Shown one piece after another: positions 16,996-25,905 of a stretch of DNA of 64,000 bases. The notes beneath the pieces are model-generated. The model worked only from the letters and a program-made list of their open reading frames with translations. It was not told the origin of the DNA and made no database searches. Origin of the DNA: Gelatiniphilus marinus. Lineage in GTDB: Bacteria; Bacteroidota; Bacteroidia; Flavobacteriales; Flavobacteriaceae. A program made the translations under genes and the position numbers. The stretch is from assembly GCF_042678305.1 (NCBI RefSeq), contig NZ_JBHUDT010000004.1; one strand, written 5' to 3'. Numbering within the stretch: position 1 is the stretch's first letter; every line of letters begins with the position of its first letter.

Positions 16996-18618
16996 CTAAA
17001 CCAACATAGTAACAGGATTCTCAATATACCCTTTTAAGGTTTGTAAAAACATAGCACCTGTTGCACCATCTACCGTTCTGTGGTCGCAGGCTAATGATAA
17101 CTTCATGGTATGCCCAACCACAATTTGACCGTTTTTAACCACTGGTTTTTCAACAATATTCCCAACAGAAAGAATAGCAGAATTTGGTTGATTGATAATC
17201 GACGTAAACGTATCGATACCAAACATACCTAGGTTAGATACCGTAAAGGTACTGCCCTCCATTTCGGCTGGCGTTAATTTTTTGTTTCTTGCTTTTCCTG
17301 CAAGCTCTTTAACCGCTGCACCTATTTGTGGTAAGCTTTGCTCGTTAGCAAAACGTACAACAGGCACTACCAATCCATCAGGAACTGCAACAGCTACCCC
17401 AATATGTACATGATTATTTAAGCGCATTTTATCTGCAAACCATTGCGAGTTTACTTGCGGATGCTGCTTTAAAGCTAATGCACAAGCCTTAACTACAATA
17501 TCGTTGTAAGAGATTTTGGTATCTGGAATGGAGTTGAATTGCTCGCGGAAGGCCATGGCATTTTCCATATCGAACTCTACACTTAAATAATAATGTGGTG
17601 CAGAGAATTTAGAGTTTGTTAATGCTTTGGCTATGGCTTTGCGCATTTGCGAATTATCAACATCATCAAAATCTTCTTGTCCGCTAGGAACAAATTTACC
17701 AACTGATGCTGCTCCCGCTGCAGGTTCGTAATTTTCTATGTCGCGCTTTATTATGCGTCCGTTTTCACCTGTGCCCTGTACTTTTGTTAGGTTAATGCCT
17801 TTTTCTTCGGCTAGTTTTTTAGCCAATGGCGACACGAAAACGCGTCCGTTTTCTGTAACTGGTGTTGGTTTTGGTGCTTGTTGTTTTGGTGTAGATTTTT
17901 CAGAAGTTGTAGATGTTTGCTTATTGTTTTCAACTTTTGGTGCTGCTTCCTTTTTAGCTGCTGTTGGAGCTGCTGAAAAGTTGGCCGCCACACCGGAAAC
18001 ATCGGTTCCTTCGGGTCCAATAATGGCCAATAACTCATCTACTTTTGCCGATTCTCCTTCTTGCAGACCTATTTCCAATAACGTTCCAGATTGGAAAGAT
18101 TCGAATTCCATGGTTGCTTTATCGGTTTCTATTTCGGCTAAAATATCGCCTTCTTCAACCGTATCGCCTACTTTTTTCAACCATGTTGCCACAGTGCCTT
18201 CTTCCATGGTATCGCTTAAACGGGGCATGGTTACCACTATTACACCTTCTGGTAAACCTGCATTAGTTGAAGCCTCTTCTTTTGATTCTGTTCTAACTGG
18301 TGCTTCTTCTTGTTTTTCTTGGTTTTTCGCTTCCGCGGAAGCGTTATTACTTCCATTTAATAACTCCGAAATATCTTCTCCTTCATCGCCTATAATGGCT
18401 AAAAGGGCATCTACCTTGGTGGTTTCGCCTTCTTGAACGCCAATATGAAGCAGTGTGCCTTCGTTGAAGGATTCAAATTCCATTGTGGCTTTATCGGTTT
18501 CTATTTCGGCCAAAATATCGCCTTCTTCAACCTTGTCTCCTACTTTTTTTAACCAGGTTGCAACAGTCCCTTCTTCCATGGTGTCGCTTAAACGGGGCAT
18601 ATTTACTACTATTGCCAT
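16996..18618 (-). CDS. aceF: Pyruvate dehydrogenase E2 (dihydrolipoamide acetyltransferase)
   Basis: Moves the acetyl group from E1 to CoA within the pyruvate dehydrogenase complex. The 540-residue protein carries two lipoyl domains (about 1-80 and 127-205) with the lipoylated Lys in ETDKATMEFES at residues 43 and 167, Ala/Pro/Lys/Thr-rich linkers, a peripheral-subunit-binding domain (VSPLAKKLAEEKGI; GTGENGRIIKRDI; about 262-300) and a catalytic domain ending with DHRTVDGATGAMFL. The start lies 3 bases after the stop of the E1-alpha gene. E1-beta and E3 are not in the window. The two lipoyl domains are nearly identical also in DNA. Confidence 0.97.
   Translation of the reverse strand: MAIVVNMPRLSDTMEEGTVATWLKKVGDKVEEGDILAEIETDKATMEFESFNEGTLLHIGVQEGETTKVDALLAIIGDEGEDISELLNGSNNASAEAKNQEKQEEAPVRTESKEEASTNAGLPEGVIVVTMPRLSDTMEEGTVATWLKKVGDTVEEGDILAEIETDKATMEFESFQSGTLLEIGLQEGESAKVDELLAIIGPEGTDVSGVAANFSAAPTAAKKEAAPKVENNKQTSTTSEKSTPKQQAPKPTPVTENGRVFVSPLAKKLAEEKGINLTKVQGTGENGRIIKRDIENYEPAAGAASVGKFVPSGQEDFDDVDNSQMRKAIAKALTNSKFSAPHYYLSVEFDMENAMAFREQFNSIPDTKISYNDIVVKACALALKQHPQVNSQWFADKMRLNNHVHIGVAVAVPDGLVVPVVRFANEQSLPQIGAAVKELAGKARNKKLTPAEMEGSTFTVSNLGMFGIDTFTSIINQPNSAILSVGNIVEKPVVKNGQIVVGHTMKLSLACDHRTVDGATGAMFLQTLKGYIENPVTMLV
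18099..18240 (-). repeat. Intragenic repeat: lipoyl domain 2 coding DNA
   Basis: This segment repeats 18471-18612 at a constant offset of 372 bases (124 codons) with only scattered, mostly third-position changes. It encodes the second lipoyl domain core of the E2 protein. It reflects a recent or homogenised domain duplication. Confidence 0.85.
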
Positions 18619-18621
18619 TGC

Positions 18622-19620
18622 TTATAATTTATGTTGTATAAATGGATAATCTTCTTGTTCGTAAACCACATCGTACATTACGTGCTTTTCCGGGAACGGT
18701 GATTCTTCAGCAAATTTCTCGCATTCTGAAACCAAGTCCTTAACACGTTTGTTTATAACTTTAATATCGTCTTCTGTGGCATAGTTTTTTTCGAGAATGG
18801 TAGCTTTAACCTGAGTGATTGGGTCTATTTTTTTATACTCTTCAACCTCTTCTTTGGTCCTGTAATGCTGCGCATCGCTCATAGAGTGCCCTCTGTAACG
18901 ATAGGTTTTAAGCTCTAAGAATGTTGGGCCATCGCCACGGCGGGCGCGCTTTATGGCCTCATCAAAAGCTTCTGCTACCTTAACTGGATTCATGCCATCT
19001 ACAGGACCACAGGGCATTTCGTAGCCTTTACCAAGTTTCCAAACATCGGTATGGTTTGCTGTACGCTCTACCGAAGTTCCCATGGCGTATCCGTTGTTTT
19101 CGCAAACAAATACTACGGGAAGTTTCCAAAGCATGGCTAAATTAAAGGTTTCGTGCAATGAGCCTTGTCTTGCGGCACCATCGCCAAAACAGCATAAGGT
19201 AACGCCATCTACACCATGGTATTTATCGCCAAAAGCAATACCTGCGCCCAAAGGGATTTGTCCGCCAACAATACCATGACCGCCATAAAAACGGTGTTCT
19301 TTAGAAAATATGTGCATAGAGCCACCTAAACCTTGGGAGGTGCCAGTAGCTTTACCGTATAGCTCTGCCATAACACGCCTAGGATCTACACCCATACCTA
19401 TGGGCTGCACGTGGTTGCGATATGCCGTAATCATTTTATCCTTGGTTAAATCCATAGCGTGCAAAGCACCAGCTAAAACAGCTTCTTGACCATTATACAG
19501 ATGAAGAAACCCTCGTACCTTTTGTTGTATATAAACTGCTGCTAATTTGTCTTCAAACTTTCTCCAGAACAGCATGTCTTCGTACCATTTTAGGTACACT
19601 TCTTTGGTTATTTTTTGCAT
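18622..19620 (-). CDS. pdhA: Pyruvate dehydrogenase E1 alpha subunit
   Basis: Thiamine-diphosphate-dependent decarboxylation of pyruvate, together with a beta subunit that is not encoded here. The 332-residue protein shows the ThDP/Mg site GDGAARQGSLHETFNLAM ending in CENN, LGGSMHIF, GHGIVGGQIPLGAGIAFG, and the loop YRYRGHSMSD. It forms an operon with the E2 gene (3-base gap). This pdhA-aceF pairing, with the beta subunit elsewhere, is usual in Flavobacteriia. Confidence 0.97.
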   Translation of the reverse strand: MQKITKEVYLKWYEDMLFWRKFEDKLAAVYIQQKVRGFLHLYNGQEAVLAGALHAMDLTKDKMITAYRNHVQPIGMGVDPRRVMAELYGKATGTSQGLGGSMHIFSKEHRFYGGHGIVGGQIPLGAGIAFGDKYHGVDGVTLCCFGDGAARQGSLHETFNLAMLWKLPVVFVCENNGYAMGTSVERTANHTDVWKLGKGYEMPCGPVDGMNPVKVAEAFDEAIKRARRGDGPTFLELKTYRYRGHSMSDAQHYRTKEEVEEYKKIDPITQVKATILEKNYATEDDIKVINKRVKDLVSECEKFAEESPFPEKHVMYDVVYEQEDYPFIQHKL

Positions 19621-19776
19621 TTAATTTAATTGTTTAATACTGTAATAACACACAAGAATAATCTTCTTGAGGTTTCATTATTAGGTTCCAATTTATAATT
19701 TGGATTAGCGGATAACAAAAGTAACACTTTAGTCACTAACGAAAAAACCGAAAATCGTAAATTTTATACTAAAACG

Positions 19777-20259
19777 TTATAGTACAGACTTATCGAACAC
19801 TAGTGGCAATAAATTTGCCAAAGAATTAGACTTAGCCACTTTACCTGTTTCGCCCATAAAATAAATTTCTATGGGTGCATCTTGTTTAACCTCGTATTCT
19901 GCAATGGCTTGACGACATGCACCACAGGGCGGGATTGGACTTAGGGTTTTGTTTTTTTTAGAACCCGCTGTTATGGCCATTCGTACTATTTTGGCTTTGG
20001 GGTATTTTGCCCCAGCGTAATAAATGGCTGTTCGTTCTGCACATAAGCCCGATGGATACGAGGCGTTTTCTTGGTTACTTCCTGTAATTACCTGATTATT
20101 ATCCAATAGAATCGCTGCACCTACATAAAAATTCGAGTATGGCGCATAGGCTTTTTCTCTGGCTTCTTTGGCCTTATGCATCAATTTTACAACATCTTTT
20201 GGCAATTCATTTAAATCTTCAAAAATATAAAGGGTAGATTCGATTTTTATTTCTTTCAT
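19777..20259 (-). CDS. cdd: Cytidine deaminase
   Basis: Deaminates cytidine and deoxycytidine in pyrimidine salvage. The 160-residue protein has the zinc site of the homotetrameric class: CAE (Cys73, catalytic Glu75) and PCGACRQ (Cys112, Cys115). SNQENASYPSGL upstream contacts the ribose. It stands alone, 156 bases upstream of the pdhA start, with a run of AT-rich DNA between. Confidence 0.95.
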   Translation of the reverse strand: MKEIKIESTLYIFEDLNELPKDVVKLMHKAKEAREKAYAPYSNFYVGAAILLDNNQVITGSNQENASYPSGLCAERTAIYYAGAKYPKAKIVRMAITAGSKKNKTLSPIPPCGACRQAIAEYEVKQDAPIEIYFMGETGKVAKSNSLANLLPLVFDKSVL

Positions 20260-20362
20260 AAAATATCTTTAATGTTCAAAAAATAGGATTTAAGCTAATG
20301 TAAATGTTTTTAAACAATAATTTACAAAACAGATGTAACGAATTTACAGACAGCCTATTGTT

Positions 20363-20402
20363 AACAAAAAAACTATTGCTTTTGGGCAATAGTTTTTTTG
20401 TT
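20363..20402 (-). terminator. Terminator of the porU-porV unit
   Basis: AACAAAAAAACTATTGC (20363-20379) and GCAATAGTTTTTTTGTT (20386-20402) form a 17-bp perfect inverted repeat with a 6-base loop and a T run. It lies just downstream of the porV stop codon. Confidence 0.9.
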
Positions 20403-20424
20403 GATGAAGATTATTGAGCCTTTT

Positions 20425-21660
20425 TTAATACTCGCTGTATGTTTCTGCGCCTATATTGAAGGTTAACGAAAAACGCAAGGTGTTTTCCAACGGGCTTTGC
20501 ACTTTTGAAGCAGAGAACAGGTATGATAAATCGATATTTACAACATTGTATTTAAAACCGGCACCGAGTGCTAAAAATTTTCTTGCGCCTTTTTCTTCAC
20601 TTTCGTTGAAATAACCCGCTCTAAAAGCGAATGAATCTTGATATACATATTCTGCACCTAAGGACCATGTGAACTCTTTTAACTCTTCGCTAAACCCGCC
20701 CGGGGCATCGCCAAAGGATTGAAACATGCCTGATAGAAAGCTTACGTCTTGAGATTTTCCGCTAATAATAACATCGTCTTGAATTTTACTTCCTAAAACA
20801 TCGATATCTTCTTCGTAAGTTCCGTTACCATTATTATCTGTAAAATTATACTCGTCGCCTAACGTTGGCGGTGTTGGCACCAATAGCTTTCCAACTTCGG
20901 CTGTTAGGGCAATTTTGTTGTACTCGTCGAAAATAAAATCGAATCCGGTACCTAAGCGCAGCATGGTGGGTTGAAAATTTTCTTGTCCGCCTTCGTCGTA
21001 TTTAAACCTTGGCCCAATATTTTGGATGGCAAACCCCATTCTCCAACGCCCGTTAAAATCGTTATAGGCTTCTTCTTCACTTTGGTAAAACCCGGAAATA
21101 TCTACGCCAAATGTATTTGCAGCCTCTGTATCACCATCAACTCCTGGCAGTCTTAAGTCTGAACGCAAATAGCGCATGGCCACAGACATGGCGAACTGAT
21201 CGGTTAATCGTAAGGCGTAGGATGCATCAATAGTTAATTCGTTTGGTTTTTGAATGAGTGCTTCGGAAATTTCATCTGCCCTAAACTCGATGTCTCCAAG
21301 TGAAAAATACCTGAAACTTGCTGCAAATGCACTACGCTCATCCAAGCGGTTAAAATAGGTAACATTTCCTAAAAAAATATCGTTTACCAACTTGCTTAAA
21401 TAAGGTGTGTAACTTACTGCTAATCCGGATTTGGTTTCAGAGAATGCGTATTTTGACGAGTTCCATTGTTGCGAAAAAGCATCGACCGATGTGGCAACGC
21501 CCATATCGCCCATTGAGGCTGCCCGGGCATCTGAGGCAATTAAAACAAATGGAAGCCCTGTTGTTATTACTCTTGAGTCATCATTTGGGATTACGGTAGT
21601 TTGAGCTTCAGTTTTAAAAAAAACAGCAAATGCTATTAGTATCAATATTCCGTTCTTCAT
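20425..21660 (-). CDS. porV: Type IX secretion outer membrane protein PorV
   Basis: A 411-residue FadL-like beta-barrel with a signal peptide (1-19, ending KTEAQ), the early motif LPFVLIASDARAASMGDMG and a terminal strand NTLRFSLTFNI. PorV carries cargo proteins from the SprA translocon to the PorU sortase and is part of the attachment complex. It is encoded directly after porU (94 bases), as in other Bacteroidota, which supports the assignment. Confidence 0.95.
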   Translation of the reverse strand: MKNGILILIAFAVFFKTEAQTTVIPNDDSRVITTGLPFVLIASDARAASMGDMGVATSVDAFSQQWNSSKYAFSETKSGLAVSYTPYLSKLVNDIFLGNVTYFNRLDERSAFAASFRYFSLGDIEFRADEISEALIQKPNELTIDASYALRLTDQFAMSVAMRYLRSDLRLPGVDGDTEAANTFGVDISGFYQSEEEAYNDFNGRWRMGFAIQNIGPRFKYDEGGQENFQPTMLRLGTGFDFIFDEYNKIALTAEVGKLLVPTPPTLGDEYNFTDNNGNGTYEEDIDVLGSKIQDDVIISGKSQDVSFLSGMFQSFGDAPGGFSEELKEFTWSLGAEYVYQDSFAFRAGYFNESEEKGARKFLALGAGFKYNVVNIDLSYLFSASKVQSPLENTLRFSLTFNIGAETYSEY

Positions 21661-21754
21661 GGGATAGTTTTAGTTAACAAATATAATTTTTATTTAAAAA
21701 CTTTTTATAAATCTCTTTAAAATGTTAAATCTTCTATTAAACCACTGGCTTAAA

Positions 21755-24700
21755 TTAAAGAATTACAAGTTTTTCTATTTTTTCTACTTTTTTGTTTAGC
21801 AAATTAGATTGCACCGTAAGCTTGTAAATATATACGCCTTTTCCTATTTTATCGCCAAAATCGTCGCGTCCGTCCCAAATTATATCCCTGGATAACGAAC
21901 TTGTTGTTTTGGTCCCTGCGTTGGTTTGCCCGTTAAGGGTTTTAACCAATTTGCCCGAAACGGTGAATATCTGTATTGAAACGTTTAAAGGGTCTGAACT
22001 ATTGTGATTAAACCAAAATTCTGTGTAATTAACAAACGGATTTGGGTAATTAAGTACATTGTTAATAACCAATTCTTTATCTTTATCGAATACAATAAAT
22101 TGAATTTCGGTAACCGACGAATTATTGTAAACATCCCAAGCTTTAAGGGTTAAGGTGTGTAGCCCGGGCTCTAAATCCCTAAAAGGAAAGGAGAGGGTGC
22201 CTTTTTTATAATTGTCAACTTCGGTTTGATAATAATCGTTTAGTATAAACGGATTGGTTTCGTCTCCATCAATAATAGCCACAATATCGTGCCCAATACC
22301 ACTTGCTGTGTTAATACCGTTTTCGTCTTCTAATTTAGCCAGTAGTGTTGGCGATTCGTTGGTTATGCCTCCGGAGACGAAGTTCTCATCGTTCATGAAA
22401 AGGGAAATAACGGGGCCTGTATTATCTTCAGGAGCATTTTGGTTTAATCCGCCAATTTTTAAGGTATTAAGGTTGGCTCCCGTTTGGTCTTGTAGCAGGG
22501 TTTCGTTTTTTGAATAAAAGCTAACCTTACCAAAACCTACGGGGATACCGATATCTTTGGGCACAACGAAATCGAACTCGAACTGCCCGTTTGTAACTGA
22601 TGCTTGGCCTCTAAAAATAATTTCGCCCAAGGTTTCAAAATCCATTTTTACGAGTTGTCCGTTTAATCGTGTGCCATCGTTTGCCAGTGTTTGCCTATTT
22701 ATATTTTTATCGTAAATGGTGGTTGAAAGTGTGCCGTTATAATCACTTATAACATTTCCTGCCAAATCGGTTACTTCGCCTGCAAGCTTTACATAGCTTA
22801 ATGCCTTTAAAGTATCGGTAGCTTGGGTAATGGGCACATCGTTAATAGTTGTTAATCTGATATTGGGTTTTGGGAATGCCAATTTCATGGCAGGATCGCC
22901 AATAAAAAACACCAAACGCCTTTGGCTTTGGCTAGAAATAGACGGGTCGTTTTTTGTTAACCGTAAAGCTTCAGCCATTGATGGGTATTCGTGATCTTCA
23001 AAGGTGTCATTATTGCTAAATGAGAACAAATACTGTTCCAATTGATTGTTGAATGTAATTCCGAAGTTTACAAAAACCTGTCTTGTGGTGGTAATTAAAC
23101 CAATGGCACCTGCTTTTTTGTTCCAATAGGTAAACTCGCCAGCGGTTTCCCTAAATGGGTTATCGAATTTGGTAAACTCGCAAGTTACGGTAACGAAGCA
23201 ATTGAGCTTACAGAGGTTTTGAAAACCATCTACATCTAGTTTTGTTAAGATGCGCTCTTGCGCCAAGCCTTCTTCTCCGCCATGCCCAAAATAATTAACC
23301 ACCAAGGCGCCATTATTTATGGCGTTAACCAAAGATTCTGTAACTTGCGGGTAGCGGTTTCCGCCGGCCGAGGCCTCTTGCTGGAAGGCATCGGTATGGA
23401 TTTTAACAACGTTAATAAAAGGTTTTTCCTGGCTTACGCTATTGCCCACATTATCTGTGGTTTGCTGTAAAATGCCTTCCCAATCTTTATCGACATCATC
23501 TGAAACGACTACAAAATTATTGCGCCAGCTTCCAAAAGCTTCCTTGACGTAATAGCTTTCAATTTTATCGACCATCTCTTTGGCGCGTTGCGGGGTATCG
23601 GCCAATATTCGGCCCACTGCAACATCTAATTTATCGCTTGTGGCCATAGTGCCTTCGTTGGCATCCATCATACCGTAAAAATCGTCTGAAACAAACGAAT
23701 TGGTTAAATTAAAACTATTGTACGAATACCACGAGGGCATAATATTGGTGTTATTGGGAATACGGTCTTTATAATCGAACGAGCCATCGCCAAACAAGCA
23801 CAGGTATTTTATCCTGTTTTCTGGTGTACTGGCATTATTGTAAACATACCTTACTAAATTTCTAATGGCGCCAACGTCTTGATTACCTGTACTAAATTCG
23901 TTGTATATTTCGCTTAAACCAATGGCCTTTACATTTAAATTGTATTGCTTACGGTTTATTTGCGCTAAACGTTCTGCTTGGTCCAGCATATTGTTTGGTG
24001 CTACTATAATATAATCGACATCTTGGAATTGCCCGTTGCTACCTTGAAAAACAGTGCCTTTTATATTTTGATTGATCATGGTTTTATTGGCATCCATTTT
24101 TGGCTCGAAATAATCTAATGGTGTAAGGGCTACATAGGTTTTTAGCGTTCCTAGAGTTGATGTAAAAGAAAGGTTGCTGCTAGAGTCTGTGTTAGTAAAA
24201 CTGGTAACATTATACAAATCGGTAACCTCCCAAACTTCTGCAATTTGTGAAGCATTTGCAATATTATACTGCCCAATGCCTGAAGCTGATGCTACTGCGC
24301 TATTTTTAAATTGAAATTGTTTGTCTGTAAAAGTTAACGCCCGGGTTGCTTCAATAGAAATATAATCTAGGTAGCCTAAACCGCCCGGGTTGCCTTGGTT
24401 GTCGTAAATAAGATTAACACTTATGTTAGTAGTGTTAACATTTACATTACCCATATAAGACGCCCCGTTTGCCAAACTAGGATTTGAGGATCCAGAGATG
24501 GAAATACTTGAAACCGCGTTGCCGTTAACCTGTATTTGCATGTTGCTTTGGGTTGAAGATGTAGAAGCTGCAAAAACCTTAAGATAAATTGGTGTGCTGG
24601 TTACCAGGTTGGGGAAGTCGAACTCAAATGTTTTATCGTTTTCAATATCAAAACGGTCTCCAAACCAGCGCCTTCCCAACAAGGCAATATTGTGTTCGTC

Positions 24701-25636
24701 AACTTCATGAAACTTATAATCTTCAAACGTATCAATTACCATGTCCACGGCACCTGTGGGTTGGCCCATGGGCTGTATGCGTTTGCCAAAACCAGAACTC
24801 ACGTTAATATAATAATAGGTTTTATCGGTGTAACAATTAATATTGGTATTGCTTTCTGCATTATACCCATTTGGCCCTTGGGCGTAGAATAAAATATGGT
24901 CTTCGTTGTTAAAAATGCCGTCTTCTTCTCCAACAAATTTTATGGCATTTTCTGTAACGTCCATTGGGTAAGGCTCTGCATTGGAATACGGAATCATGCG
25001 ACCGCCATTACCATATAATTTTATGGTTCTTGGGTCAACACTATTTACGTTAACGCCCAAATTTTGCAAAAAACTTTTGGATATTTTGAAAACGCCCGTA
25101 GTATCAACATAAAACCTAAACCACTCGCCAGAGCTTAAAACCGAATTTGAAATAACCCCAAAAGTTCGATTAAATTTGTTAACCGCAGCCAATCTATTGG
25201 CACTGGTATTGTAATTTATTTGAAAAGATTGCACTTTTTTATAAGTGCCGTTGGCATCTTTTATAATGGGCGTTAGTTGGAAAAAAGCATATTGTTGTTG
25301 TCTGGCTTTTGAATTTTTCAAGGTGAATTTCAACTCATTTCCAATGGTGTTAACATCTATATCTTTTAAATCGACTTTAGAAATTGGAGCATACGTAACA
25401 TTACTAATTGTTATTGAAGACTCATTAATTGCGCTTGAAATTTTCCATTGCGCTACAAATAGTAAGCCATCATCAAAATTGTAACTAAAATTATCTGTAT
25501 TAAAAGCCGGTATTTTTAAATTATAGTTGCCACCGGAAATGGTTTGATGGCCGTCCCATTTAATGGTAAACTTTTTTTGCTGCGAAAAGACGGCAGCAGA
25601 AATAAATAAAAACAAAAGTAAAATGCTCTCTTTCAT
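21755..25636 (-). CDS. porU: Type IX secretion system sortase PorU
   Basis: A 1293-residue exported gingipain-family (C25) peptidase that removes the C-terminal signal of secreted cargo and joins the cargo to a surface anchor. A signal peptide (1-18) precedes beta domains; the catalytic domain (about 520-900) contains LCLFGDGSFDYKDR, the His of NYFGHGGEEG (near residue 785) and the Cys of VTVTCEFT (near 819). The end (VLNYPNPFVNYTEFWFNHN, then a beta-sandwich ending EKLVIL) has the form of a T9SS sorting domain, which PorU is known to keep uncleaved. It is divergent from gldJ. Confidence 0.96.
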   Translation of the reverse strand: MKESILLLFLFISAAVFSQQKKFTIKWDGHQTISGGNYNLKIPAFNTDNFSYNFDDGLLFVAQWKISSAINESSITISNVTYAPISKVDLKDIDVNTIGNELKFTLKNSKARQQQYAFFQLTPIIKDANGTYKKVQSFQINYNTSANRLAAVNKFNRTFGVISNSVLSSGEWFRFYVDTTGVFKISKSFLQNLGVNVNSVDPRTIKLYGNGGRMIPYSNAEPYPMDVTENAIKFVGEEDGIFNNEDHILFYAQGPNGYNAESNTNINCYTDKTYYYINVSSGFGKRIQPMGQPTGAVDMVIDTFEDYKFHEVDEHNIALLGRRWFGDRFDIENDKTFEFDFPNLVTSTPIYLKVFAASTSSTQSNMQIQVNGNAVSSISISGSSNPSLANGASYMGNVNVNTTNISVNLIYDNQGNPGGLGYLDYISIEATRALTFTDKQFQFKNSAVASASGIGQYNIANASQIAEVWEVTDLYNVTSFTNTDSSSNLSFTSTLGTLKTYVALTPLDYFEPKMDANKTMINQNIKGTVFQGSNGQFQDVDYIIVAPNNMLDQAERLAQINRKQYNLNVKAIGLSEIYNEFSTGNQDVGAIRNLVRYVYNNASTPENRIKYLCLFGDGSFDYKDRIPNNTNIMPSWYSYNSFNLTNSFVSDDFYGMMDANEGTMATSDKLDVAVGRILADTPQRAKEMVDKIESYYVKEAFGSWRNNFVVVSDDVDKDWEGILQQTTDNVGNSVSQEKPFINVVKIHTDAFQQEASAGGNRYPQVTESLVNAINNGALVVNYFGHGGEEGLAQERILTKLDVDGFQNLCKLNCFVTVTCEFTKFDNPFRETAGEFTYWNKKAGAIGLITTTRQVFVNFGITFNNQLEQYLFSFSNNDTFEDHEYPSMAEALRLTKNDPSISSQSQRRLVFFIGDPAMKLAFPKPNIRLTTINDVPITQATDTLKALSYVKLAGEVTDLAGNVISDYNGTLSTTIYDKNINRQTLANDGTRLNGQLVKMDFETLGEIIFRGQASVTNGQFEFDFVVPKDIGIPVGFGKVSFYSKNETLLQDQTGANLNTLKIGGLNQNAPEDNTGPVISLFMNDENFVSGGITNESPTLLAKLEDENGINTASGIGHDIVAIIDGDETNPFILNDYYQTEVDNYKKGTLSFPFRDLEPGLHTLTLKAWDVYNNSSVTEIQFIVFDKDKELVINNVLNYPNPFVNYTEFWFNHNSSDPLNVSIQIFTVSGKLVKTLNGQTNAGTKTTSSLSRDIIWDGRDDFGDKIGKGVYIYKLTVQSNLLNKKVEKIEKLVIL

Positions 25637-25905
25637 CGCTAGAATAACGGCTTTTGTGTAATGTTATTATCAAAATAAATAACAAATTTAAAAACCGCAT
25701 CAAAAATACAATAATAAATTAGTAAATCGTGCGTTTATTAATCACAAATCAACGATAAAAAACAGCAAAAACATCGTTGTAGTGTTTAAAAAATAGGGTG
25801 AAATGCATATTTTTTTGGTTAAAATGCAAAAAATTGCTTGTGTTATTGGGTTTAATTCTTATATTGCAGCACCAAAATATTATTAGCTTACTTAAACGTA
25901 TGGAT

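Noticed and set aside
17738..18436. Long plus-strand frame (232 codons) antisense to the E2 gene
   Set aside because: It is a shadow of the repeated lipoyl domains, with no start context, and composition unlike real genes here.
25798..25905. Upstream start for GldJ
   Set aside because: It adds 36 residues before the signal peptide and would prevent recognition of the lipobox; the ATG at 25906 gives a standard lipoprotein.
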